This document shows positions 54,649 through 63,080 of a DNA stretch of 64,000 bases, piece after piece. Under the pieces are notes generated by a model. That model did no database searches. It saw nothing but the letters and a program-made list of their open reading frames with translations, and was not told the DNA's origin. This DNA is from Neopusillimonas aromaticivorans (lineage in GTDB: Bacteria > Pseudomonadota > Gammaproteobacteria > Burkholderiales > Burkholderiaceae_B), in the NCBI RefSeq assembly GCF_030344915.1, contig NZ_CP128233.1, positions 2,666,001 to 2,730,000 on the forward strand, given 5' to 3'. Within the stretch, counting starts at the first letter, position 1. Each line of letters starts with the position of its first letter. A program made the translations under genes and the position numbers.

Positions 54649-55077
54649 TTAAGCGCCCAAGGCCCCTAACTCATCATCAAGTTGTTGTTTTGCTTCGAAT
54701 GGCGAAAGAGCTTTAAATTTCCAGTAGCCAGCCCTCGACATCTCTTCCAGTTGCTGGTTCTTGAGGTAAGCGTAGGCATATGAAATGTCATTTATCAACG
54801 CATCGAGTGCCTTCTCTGGCACCAAGCGATACTCATCGTTAATGTTTTTTACAACATGTACGATGTCGATAGCCCCAGATTGCCCTTCCAGTTGAAGACA
54901 GTAACGGGCAATCGATATTTGTGCAGCCTGTAAGGCTGTCCCTGTAAGTTTGAAGAACATTGCGCGATCCCTTTCCGTAGTTCGGCCATATGGCTTGATG
55001 TAACTGGGGGTGAAATTCTTCAATTCAAGAGATGGGCTAACGTAGGCGAGTGGACTTGGTTGCCGGGTTCGACCCAA
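54649..55077 (-). CDS. Hypothetical ICE cargo protein, 142 aa
   Basis: A soluble helical protein with no signal peptide (phrases AMFFKLTGTALQAAQISIARY and YAYAYLKNQQLEEMSRAGYW). It has its own strong terminator and lies between radC and the TIGR03757 gene. I do not recognise the family. AT content is higher than in the transfer genes. A start 36 codons in (Met 54960) is also possible. Confidence 0.6.
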   Translation of the reverse strand: MGRTRQPSPLAYVSPSLELKNFTPSYIKPYGRTTERDRAMFFKLTGTALQAAQISIARYCLQLEGQSGAIDIVHVVKNINDEYRLVPEKALDALINDISYAYAYLKNQQLEEMSRAGYWKFKALSPFEAKQQLDDELGALGA

Positions 55078-55225
55078 CGGCAGATGAAAGGTGCAATGCA
55101 GCTACCAAACGCTACTAAAAAATAGCATAGCGACTGCTTTGCAGCTTTTTTCTGCATGTCGGCTCAGGGTCGAATGCAGTCCCCGCGAAGCCCAAGGCTC
55201 CACGGGGGTTCAGAAAAATCCCCAC

Positions 55226-55942
55226 TCACATCAACCCATTCTCAGCAAACGAAAACGGTTTTCCTTTGCCGATGATGAAGTGGTCGAGCAGACGAATGTC
55301 CAGGAGTTGCAAGGCGTTTTGCAATGCCTTGGTCAGTGCCTTGTCAGCCTCGCTGGGGGTGGTGAGTCCTGAGGGGTGATTGTGCGCGACCAAGATGGCA
55401 CTTGCGGAAAGCTCCAGGCACCTCGTCAGTACGACACGGGGGTAGACGCTGGTGCTGTTGACGGTGCCGTTGAACATGTGTTCGTAGGCGATGACCTGAA
55501 AGGCGCCGTCGAGGAAGGCGACTGCGAAGACTTCATTGGGTTCGTCCATGAGCTTCATTTGAAAATAGTTGCTGACGGTTGTGGGGCTGGATAGCTGGGG
55601 GCCGCGTGTGAACATGCGTTCCTCAAGTATGTTGATGGCCTGGGGAATAATGCCGTCTTCTTCGGCGTAGTCGGCCTTTGGACGCGGGATGGTATTGGTG
55701 CTGCGCTTGCGGTCGATTTCATCGGCTACCTTCAGCGCGGCTTGCAGTTCGGTGATGCCGTGTGCCTGCATCAGTCGGAAGCGTTCGGCTTTTTCTTCGG
55801 GTTCGGTCATGGCCAGCGCATGCCCGCCCACCCAGGGGCGAGCCATGGAACTTGACGGCTCACCCACCACTGGCTGGCGGTTCAGGCGGTGCGGCAGAAA
55901 GGTCACGGTGCCGTCACCCTGCGATCCGTAGGAATGAACCAT
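55226..55942 (-). CDS. radC: RadC-like JAB-domain protein of the ICE
   Basis: 238 residues; the first 30 may be untranslated, with Met 55845 as an alternative start. The C-terminal JAB/MPN domain has EVFAVAFLDGAFQVIAYEHMF, then the metal motif AHNHPSG and DHFIIGKGKPFSFAENGL. RadC-like genes are a standard part of ICEs and phages; the DNA repair role is disputed. Confidence 0.85.
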   Translation of the reverse strand: MVHSYGSQGDGTVTFLPHRLNRQPVVGEPSSSMARPWVGGHALAMTEPEEKAERFRLMQAHGITELQAALKVADEIDRKRSTNTIPRPKADYAEEDGIIPQAINILEERMFTRGPQLSSPTTVSNYFQMKLMDEPNEVFAVAFLDGAFQVIAYEHMFNGTVNSTSVYPRVVLTRCLELSASAILVAHNHPSGLTTPSEADKALTKALQNALQLLDIRLLDHFIIGKGKPFSFAENGLM

Positions 55943-55953
55943 TGCCGCCTCGC

Positions 55954-56025
55954 TTACAGAATCTCGGTGGCCTGGGTCAGCAGCCAGATGCCGATCACCA
56001 GCAGCATAGCGCCCACCGCCATCAT
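55954..56025 (-). pseudogene. C-terminal remnant of a TIGR03745-type transfer gene
   Basis: 23 codons ending GIWLLTQATEIL, the last membrane helix of the small TIGR03745/DUF2976 pilin-like ICE protein. The N-terminal part is replaced by the 62-bp repeat at 56031. In intact elements several genes (03750, 03746, 03749, 03752, 03751, VirB4-type ATPase) lie between this gene and radC; here radC follows after only 11 bases. Confidence 0.6.
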
Positions 56026-56030
56026 GGCGT

Positions 56031-56092
56031 TATGGTGGTCAGGAACGGGGCTGGATGCTGCGGGAAATGTGAATCTTGGCTTGACCGGATTG
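56031..56092. repeat. 62-bp direct repeat, left copy
   Basis: Matches 62863-62924 at all but about 8 of 62 positions and in the same orientation. It brackets the cargo block that holds tacAT, mqsRA and the methyltransferases. Confidence 0.85.
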
Positions 56093-56225
56093 TGGATGCA
56101 GGATGAGACGAGTCATTGCGTTGGTGCGACTTGAAGGGGAATCGTGTCTGACCCCATGACGCAACCCCATAACGCAGCCCCCTTACGCACAGGATCCTGC
56201 GAGGTTACTACCAAGGATGATTTTC

Positions 56226-56254
56226 TTTAAAAATACGGCCAATAGCCGTATAAT
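56226..56254 (+). promoter_or_regulatory. tacAT promoter with overlapping operator
   Basis: TTTAAA, 17 bases, then TATAAT (56249-56254). A perfect palindrome ATACGGC-CAATA-GCCGTAT (56233-56251) fills the spacer and overlaps the -10 box. This layout fits autorepression by the antitoxin. Confidence 0.75.
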
Positions 56255-56280
56255 TTGTTTTCACCCAAGGAGATTCGACA

Positions 56281-56561
56281 TGAGCGCATTGACTCTTAAA
56301 AACGCGCGTATGGAACTGAAGACGACAAAGGAAGCCAAGGAGCTTTTGAGCAAGGCTGCACTGCTTGACGGTGTCGATGTGTCTTCATTCATGCTCGCAT
56401 CAGCGATGGAAAAAGCACGCGCAGTGCTTCGGGATCATGGTTCCATCCAACTCTCGGCAGAAGGGCAGGTTCGGCTCGCCCATCTGCTGCAAGACCCGCC
56501 AGCACCTACCCCGGCCATGAAAAAACTCCGCAACAAGCCCCGCTTGGAAGTGCGGGAATGA
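56281..56561 (+). CDS. tacA: DUF1778 antitoxin (TacA type)
   Basis: 93 residues. The N-terminal ribbon-helix-helix segment (RMELKTTKEAKELLSKAALLDGVDVSSFML) would bind the operator palindrome upstream. A C-terminal helix would wrap the acetyltransferase toxin. An AAGGAG precedes the start. Its stop overlaps the toxin start (ATGA). Confidence 0.85.
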
Positions 56562-57066
56562 GTTTTTTATTGCTCGCTTCGATCCCGACGCGAAATATAC
56601 CGGATACCGGCAGTTTGATTGTGGTCAACACCAGATCAACAAATTCGTTCAAGACTCCCTGAAAAAACAGGTACGGCAGGGAGTGAGCATTGCCTATGCA
56701 ATCCTGGAACAAGACCGCGGTGCCGACCGTTTTGTGGGTTTTTACACGATTGCCAGTCACGCCATACCTCTATCAGCATTATCGACGCTGCAGTTAGGAT
56801 CATTGCCCAAGATCATCCCCTGTGTGCGCCTGGTTATGCTGGGCGTCCATCAGGGTGACGCCCGGCAGGGTTTGGGCGAAAAACTAATGAATCATGCCTT
56901 TGATGTTGCCAAAATGGGTGCCCGGCATGTTGGCAGCTATGGGCTCTATCTCGATGCCGATCCAGGCGCTATTGCTTTTTACCAGAAGCTGGGATTCCAT
57001 TTGCTGGAAGGTGAAAAAACGCCCGCGCCTTCTCCAATGTTTATTCCGATGTCAGCAATTGCATGA
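56558..57066 (+). CDS. tacT: GNAT acetyltransferase toxin (TacT type)
   Basis: 169 residues once one T is restored in the run 56563-56568, right after the start. The fold has the TacT phrases CGQHQINKFVQDSL and VGFYTIASHAI. The acetyl-CoA loop reads HQGDARQGLGEKLM, and the tail GAIAFYQKLGFHLL. Members acetylate aminoacyl-tRNA and stop translation. It is part of the ICE cargo. If the break were real the toxin would be dead. Confidence 0.85.
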
Positions 57067-57130
57067 TCTGGCATCACTTGCGGTATCCGCCAAGGCGTGG
57101 CTGCCTTGGCAGGCAAGAGCACACCACCCC

Positions 57131-58777
57131 CTACACCAACACCCCCTGCCGTTTCAGCAGCCCCAACAGCTTACCCACGATCTTATTCGCCACCGCATCC
57201 AGATTCCGCTGACCTTTCAGCGACTTCCCATCGGTAGACACGACACCCCCGGTTCAGGGCGTCGCGCAGCACGGTCGCCAGTTGCTTGCGGGTGCGCTGG
57301 CCGTCGATGTGCTTCAGCACCAGGGCTTCAGCGTCTTGAAAACGGATGTTGATGGTGTCGTGCCACAGGTTGAAAGTACCCACACCGAATTCAGGATCAG
57401 CACGCCGCTGGTGTACATGCGCAAAGCCGGGAATCAGGGCGGGCGTATCTTGCCCGGTAGCATCAGCGGCATCATACGGCGACGCTTCCAGCGTGTAGCG
57501 CAGGCTGTTCAGGCGGAACAGGGTCTGTACGGCATCCAGTACCTTCTTGCGGGCAGCGGCATCGTCTTGCACGCCTGTCAGTTCTGGGCGCACCCGTTCC
57601 AACAGGCTGTCGAAACTCAGGCTGGCAGGCCATGCCGCAGACAAGGATCGAACCACCGCCAACACCGCAGCGTCATTAGTATGCAGAGGCTGGTTCTTGT
57701 AGCTACGGAACGATACACGACCCTTGGGGGCGTTGGCATCCGGTTCCACTTCGGTGAACTGCCCGGCCCAGCGCAAGTCGGCCAGGCGTTCCATGTCGGG
57801 CACTACCAGCACTTGATCAGCGCGGGTCTGATGAACCACCAGGCTCTTGCGGAAATTACGCCCCACGGCGAAGTCCAGATACTGCTGGCGCATTTCGCGG
57901 GGCTGGCCCAGCGCCACCAGACTATGGTTCAGTTGCACATTCTGGCCGTAGGTGACTGCCATTTCCACATGCGGGTCGGCATCGCCCACTTGCGTCAGCC
58001 CGTACTGGTCGGCCAGATTGACGAATTCCAGCAGATAGCAGGGGTTGTTGAAGGTTTCCAGGTATTCGTGCGCGATGTAGTAGTCGGAATGCTTGCGTAC
58101 CTGGGCCACGGCGCCACGCAGCGAGGGCGCCAGCGGGTTGCTGCCCGCAATGCCTTCCGACAGCAGATTCAGCATGGCTTTGGCCGCAGCCAGCTTGTCG
58201 TCTTCGTTCTGTGCGCTATGGCTGTGCAGCAGCATGGCATCGCGCACGATGTCGCCCGCTTTCCAGCCAGGATAGGTGTTGTAGCTGATGTAGCCGATGC
58301 CGTTGGGGGCCAGATTGTCGCGCAAGATACGCAGCATGGCTTCGCGCACTTCGGGCGGCACCCAGCTGAACACGCCATGCGCGATGATGTAATCAAACTG
58401 GCCGAATTCCGGAGTGATGTCCGTCAGGCTCATGGCGTGTAGATGCAGGTTCTGCACGCCCAGGGCCTGCACGACTTCCAGCCCCTGGTTGACCTGCACG
58501 GAAGACAGGTCCACCCCCACCACATGGGCTTGCGGGTAAGCCAGCGCAAAGGGAAGCAGGTTGCCGCCCCCGGCGCAGCCTAGTTCCAGCACCCGGGCGT
58601 TTTCCAGGGCACGGATTCCAGGCCGTATAAATGCGCGGCGGCGCGCAAATGCCCAGGCGAAGAAAACGGGAAGGCGTTGGACGTGTATACCCGCTTGTCG
58701 TAGGCTTCGGTGATTTCCTGATTGGCCTGCTGCGTGGCATCGTCAAGATCAAGGGCGGCGGTGTGTTCGGTGTTCAA
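57131..58777 (-). CDS. PKMT-like SAM methyltransferase, copy A
   Basis: About 549 residues. The TTG at 58777 is chosen because TGGAG lies eight bases before it. The order is a class-I methyltransferase domain (VLELGCAGGGNLLPFA, later DYIIAHGVFSWVP), then a methyltransferase-regulatory domain (FNNPCYLLEFVNLADQYGL). A C-terminal winged helix follows (IDGQRTRKQLATVLRDAL). This is the layout of Rickettsia protein-lysine methyltransferases. Frame breaks lie near 58608 and near 57250. It is about 97% identical in protein to copy B. Confidence 0.78.
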
Positions 58778-59005
58778 GCGTGGGCTCCAGAAGGTGGGGG
58801 GATGCTGCGGCCTTGTTTGAGAGCCATGCGGCGAATCTTCCCGATAGAGCAACAGGGTAACGCTTATCCACGATGGCAAAAGCCCGGAATAATGCGGGAT
58901 TTTTTGCTCATACTCGTAGACGGACGGTAGGTGGCACTACAGTAGAACGCCGATCATGCGGTAAGGGCAGGCATTGAAAAGTTCACGGCGCAGGGCAGGA
59001 TTGCC

Positions 59006-59028
59006 ATTTAACCCTTAAAGGGTTAAAT
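59006..59028. promoter_or_regulatory. mqsRA operator palindrome
   Basis: A perfect 23-base palindrome (ATTTAACCC-TTAAA-GGGTTAAAT) ends six bases before the mqsR start. E. coli MqsA binds AACCT-type palindromes in the same place, so this is the likely autorepression site. Confidence 0.75.
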
Positions 59029-59034
59029 TAAAGC

Positions 59035-59337
59035 ATGGAGAAAAGCAGACCACACTACCCTTTAGCTGTCCTGCAAGCCAAGATCGCCGTTGCTGGACGC
59101 GACGCCTTCACACAAACGGCCATTGCTGGCGGCAGGGCAATGGGTCTGACGGTTGCGGACATGTTGTCTGTCATCACCGGCTTGGGCCGTCACGATTTCT
59201 ACAAATCCATGACGACCCACAACAATCATCGCGTCTGGCAGGACGTGTACCACGGCACCTGTCCAACGGGGCAGATTGCCTACATCAAGCTGACCGAAGT
59301 GGCTGAGCGCATTGTGATTCAATTCAAGGAAAGGTAA
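59035..59337 (+). CDS. mqsR: MqsR mRNA interferase toxin
   Basis: 100 residues, close to the E. coli length. It has the family phrases VITGLGRHDFYKSMTTHNNH and WQDVYHG, and ends VIQFKER. It is a RelE-like ribonuclease that cuts mRNA at GC-type sites. The toxin gene comes first, as in E. coli. Two bases separate it from mqsA. Intact. Confidence 0.9.
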   Translation: MEKSRPHYPLAVLQAKIAVAGRDAFTQTAIAGGRAMGLTVADMLSVITGLGRHDFYKSMTTHNNHRVWQDVYHGTCPTGQIAYIKLTEVAERIVIQFKER

Positions 59338-59339
59338 CC

Positions 59340-59737
59340 ATGACCATGAAACCGAAACTCTGCGGCGGGTGCGGCGGCAAGACATTCACAGCCTTCACGG
59401 GCGAAACCTTCATCATCGGCAGCGACAAGAAAGTGCATGGGCTTTCTGGTAATCGCTGCGACAGTTGCGGCGAGGTGTATTTCGACCACAAAAGCCAGGC
59501 GCGCTATGTCGAGGCAAGCGATGCCTGGATTCTGGCGCGGCGAGAAGAAGAAAAAAGATGCTTGTTCGTGTGCGTAAAAAACTTGGCTTGACCCAACACC
59601 AGGCGGCCAAGCTGACCGGGGGCGGACACAACGCCTTTGGTCGCTACGAGCGGGGCGAAGCGCAACCGATGCCTGCCGTAATCAATCTTTTCAAGTTGCT
59701 GGATAAACATCCAGACCTTCTGGTGGAGGTGCAGTGA
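59340..59737 (+). CDS. mqsA: MqsA antitoxin
   Basis: 132 residues (E. coli 131) after one A is restored in the run 59551-59556. The N-terminal zinc domain has CGGC and CDSCG pairs. The C-terminal HTH_XRE domain reads VRKKLGLTQHQAAKLTGGG and NAFGRYERGEAQP, and would bind the palindrome upstream. Confidence 0.88.
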
Positions 59738-59825
59738 ACGGATTTGGCGCTGTTGATTGGTGGTGCAGTCGATTTTTGATTATCGAGGTAGAAAATCGTG
59801 GTTTGCACCGAATTTCATCTGCGCA

Positions 59826-59919
59826 AGACGCATTTCCATGACGCGGTGCTCCAGAACATGCAAGGCCACATAGTCGTCTTTCATGATGGCGGTCACGCCT
59901 GCCGCTTCAAATCGCCGTG
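59826..59919 (-). pseudogene. Fragment of the small ORF found at 62048-62233
   Basis: About 94 bases match the minus-strand coding part of the 61-codon gene upstream of methyltransferase copy B (62096-62190), then the match ends abruptly. It is the sign that methyltransferase and small ORF were once duplicated together. The rest of 59920-60294 contains no gene that I can support. Confidence 0.7.
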
Positions 59920-60294
59920 TTGGTGTTCAACAAATGCCCTGTCTGACTGCGTGAGGACGGCGGCTGCCAGCGGACTGAGAGCCGTCAACAACGGCTTCGT
60001 CGGCGAAAATGAATAAATCAGGATCGACTCGTTAGTTTTGTAATTTTCTTAACTTACAAGTCGTTGTTGATAATCAGTGCCAAGTGTAGCGGCGGGATCA
60101 GTGTGGTGTAAGCGCTCCATTGAGCGCATTATCTTCCTTTGACGCCTTGATTCGACGATGCTTGCATCCGTTTAAACTTCAGGTAAAACCGGGGGGGGCA
60201 GGCATCGATCTTCCTTGACCTGCTTATGGACAGAAAACGCCAGCCTCTTTGTCACGACTGGCGTTCTTTGATGGGCGGTCAGGCCAAAAGCCCC

Positions 60295-61943
60295 CTACAC
60301 CAACACCCCCTGCCGTTTCAGCAGCCCCAACAGCTTACCCACGATCTTATTCGCCACCGCATCCAGATTCCGCTGACCTTTCAGCGACTTCCCATCGGTA
60401 GACACGACATCCCCCGGTTCAAGGCATCGCGCAGCACGGTCGCCAGTTGCTTGCGGCTGCGCTGGCCGTCGATGTGCTTCAGCACCAGGGCTTCGGCGTC
60501 TTGAAAACGGATGTTGATGGTGTCGTGCCACAGGTTGAAAGTGCCAACGCCAAATTCAGGGTCAACGCGCCGCTGGTGTACATGCGCAAAGCCGGGAATC
60601 AGGACGGGCGTATCTTGCCCGGTAGCATCAGCGGCATCATACGGCGACGCTTCCAGCGTGTAGCGCAGGCTGTTCAGGCGGAACAGGGTCTGTACGGCAT
60701 CCAGTACCTTCTTGCGGGCAGCGGCATCGTCTTGCACGCCTGTCAGTTCTGGGCGCACCCGTTCCAACAGGCTGTCGAAACTCAGGCTGGCAGGCCATGC
60801 CGCAGACAAGGATCGAACCACCGCCAACACCGCAGCGTCATTAGTATGCAGAGGCCGGTTCTTGTAGCTACGGAACGATACACGACCCTTGGGGGCGTTG
60901 GCATCCGGTTCCACTTCGGTGAACTGCCCGGCCCAGCGCAAGTCGGCCAGGCGTTCCATGTCGGGCACCACCAGCACTTGATCGGCGCGGGTCTGATGAA
61001 CCACCAGGCTCTTGCGGAAATTACGGCCCACGGCGAAGTCCAGATACTGCTGGCGCATTTCGCGGGGCTGGCCCAGCGCCACCAGACTATGGTTCAGTTG
61101 CACATTCTGGCCGTAGGTGACTGCCATTTCCACATGCGGGTCGGCATCGCCCACTTGCGTCAGCCCGTACTGGTCGGCCAGATTGACGAATTCCAGCAGA
61201 TAGCAGGGGTTGTTGAAGGTTTCCAGGTATTCGTGCGCGATGTAGTAGTCGGAATGCTTGCGTACCTGGGCCACGGCGCCACGCAGCGAGGGCGCCAGCG
61301 GGTTGCTGCCCGCAATGCCTTCCGACAGCAGATTCAGCATGGCTTTGGCCGCAGCCAGCTTGTCGTCGTCGTTCTGTGCGCTATGGCTGTGCAGCAGCAT
61401 GGCATCGCGCACGATGTCGCCCGCCTTCCAGCCAGGATAGGTGTTGTAGCTGATGTAGCCGATGCCATTGGGCGACAGGTTATCGCGCAAAATACGCAGC
61501 ATGGCTTCGCGCACTTCGGGCGGCACCCAGCTGAACACGCCATGCGCGATGATGTAATCAAACTGGCCGAATTCCGGTGTGATGTCCGTCAGGCTCATGG
61601 CGTGTAGATGCAGGTTCTGCACGCCCAGGGCCTGCACGACTTCCAGCCCCTGGTTGACCTGCACGGAAGACAGGTCGATGCCCACCACATGCGCCTGCGG
61701 GTAGGCCAGCGCAAACGGCAGCAGGTTGCCGCCCCCGGCGCAGCCCAATTCCAGCACCCGGGCGTTTTCCAGCGGCACGGATTCCAGGCCGTACAGATGC
61801 GCGGCGGCGCGTAGATGGCCGGGCGAAGAAAACGGGAAGGCGTTCGAGGTATAGACCCGCTTGTCGTAGGCTTCGGTGATTTCCTGATTCGCCTGCTGCG
61901 TGGCGTCGTCAAGATCAAGGGCGGCGGTGTGTTCGGTGTTCAA
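60295..61943 (-). CDS. PKMT-like SAM methyltransferase, copy B
   Basis: 549 residues from the TTG at 61943, with AGGAG eight bases upstream. Same domains as copy A. One frame break, in a run of five G near 60412, separates the winged helix from the tail (VVSTDGKSLKGQRNLDAVAN). Differences from copy A are scattered conservative changes. The target protein is unknown; methylation of a surface protein, as in Rickettsia, is one possibility (inference). Confidence 0.8.
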
Positions 61944-62047
61944 GCGTGGGCTCCTGCGGGCGTAACGAATGTCGATGGCGGGTTCCGCCGGAACCATAGG
62001 GTAACGGCTTTTCCCGGGTATACCGGACAAGCTCGAATGTCAGGTAT

Positions 62048-62233
62048 TTATGCGTCTGTCGCACGCTGGTGCGCTTCAATGGTGCGAGCGTGCGTAAGAC
62101 GCATTTCCATGATGCGGTGTTCCAGAACATGCAAGGCCACATAGTCGTCTTTCATGATGGCGGTCACGCCAGCCGCTTCAAATCGCCGTATCGTGCTGGC
62201 CACCTGCTGCTGCAGCGCATCGAGTTCGGTCAT
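62048..62233 (-). CDS. Small hypothetical protein upstream of methyltransferase B
   Basis: 61 residues from Met 62233, helical and charged (ALQQQVASTIRRFEAAGV, then HVLEHRIMEMRLTHARTIEAHQ). A longer start at 62308 lacks a ribosome site. Its partial copy at 59826 shows that it moved with the methyltransferase gene. No family recognised. Confidence 0.55.
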   Translation of the reverse strand: MTELDALQQQVASTIRRFEAAGVTAIMKDDYVALHVLEHRIMEMRLTHARTIEAHQRATDA

Positions 62234-62386
62234 GACATGAATGTGGTCGTTTGCATCCGTGGTTACCGCCCGACATGTATTCCAGATACTGAAAACAACC
62301 AATCCCATTGCCTGGGTTGGTGGCTAGTCTTGCTACCAAACCTGCTCTCCGTAATGCCACCGAGGAGCAGTTGCCGAGCTTGCGGA

Positions 62387-62533
62387 TTAACGTAGCAGCG
62401 ACAACCCGTTCTGCGGGATCTCACTGAAAACCGGAAAACCGTGGTCTGTCCCGGATTTCCCTGGACTGGCAATCAATACAGGCCGGGAAGGACGAACAGA
62501 ACGAAGTGAACGAATAGAAAGCTGAGGCAGCAT
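62387..62533 (-). CDS. Small ORF of 48 codons with strong ribosome site
   Basis: The start is preceded by AAGGAGA at the ideal distance and lies 25 bases after the TIGR03758 stop, the place where the TIGR03745-type gene would begin in an intact ICE. The product is Ser/Arg/Pro-rich (MLPQLSIRSLRSVRPSRP). It may be the inherited ribosome site of the lost gene with a new reading frame behind it. Confidence 0.35.
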   Translation of the reverse strand: MLPQLSIRSLRSVRPSRPVLIASPGKSGTDHGFPVFSEIPQNGLSLLR

Positions 62534-62557
62534 GCCAGTCTCCTTGGGTAATCTGAA

Positions 62558-62791
62558 TCAGGACAAAAGGAAAAAACTCAGCACCACGTACATAACGGCC
62601 ACACGCACCAGCACGCCCATGAACTGGCGCGATGACAGGCGGTTCTCTGCCCAGCCGCTATAAGCCGTGCGAATCGCCCACACGCCCCATAGCAACACCA
62701 GGGCGAACACCAGCCCCACCAGGGCCGTAGCCAGCACAGACGGCGTAAAGCCGCCATTAGCCTGGAAGGCGGTCAGTTGGGCGGCATTCAT
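62558..62791 (-). CDS. Integrating conjugative element protein, TIGR03758/DUF3262 type
   Basis: 77 residues with two membrane helices (VLATALVGLVFALVLLWGVW and VAVMYVVLSFFLLS) and the phrase RTAYSGWAENRLSSRQFM, typical of DUF3262. It is a small inner-membrane part of the genomic-island T4SS. Intact, and now separated from the other transfer genes by the cargo block. Confidence 0.85.
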   Translation of the reverse strand: MNAAQLTAFQANGGFTPSVLATALVGLVFALVLLWGVWAIRTAYSGWAENRLSSRQFMGVLVRVAVMYVVLSFFLLS

Positions 62792-62862
62792 GGCTGCAAC
62801 AGCCAGAAAAGAAAGGGAGCGAGAAAGAAACGCATAGCGTCATGCCGTAGTGGTCATGACGC

Positions 62863-62924
62863 TATGGTGGTCAGGAATGGGGGTAGATGCTGCGGGAAAT
62901 GTGAATTTGAGGATGACCGGATTG
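62863..62924. repeat. 62-bp direct repeat, right copy
   Basis: Partner of 56031-56092. The sequence 62925-63080 contains no gene that I can support. Confidence 0.85.
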
Positions 62925-63080
62925 GGTGTGTGGGGTGATGGAAGCCAAGAGTGGTGAGGAGCGAGCAGAGGGACGGATGGTAGATCAAGTCATATCAATT
63001 TGTTACAGTTGGTGCAGTAAATGGCTGGGATCGGCAGCCATTAGCAGTCATTTCATCATGGGCCTTTAACGGGCTCCCTG

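Noticed and set aside
57282..58442. 386-codon open frame on the plus strand opposite methyltransferase copy A (and its twin at 60447-61607)
   Set aside because: It lies fully antisense to a well-supported gene, has no ribosome site, and its conservation in both copies only reflects the DNA duplication.
59798..60016. 72-codon plus-strand open frame after mqsA
   Set aside because: Its first part is the reverse strand of a duplicated fragment of the 62048-62233 gene; no coding signature of its own.
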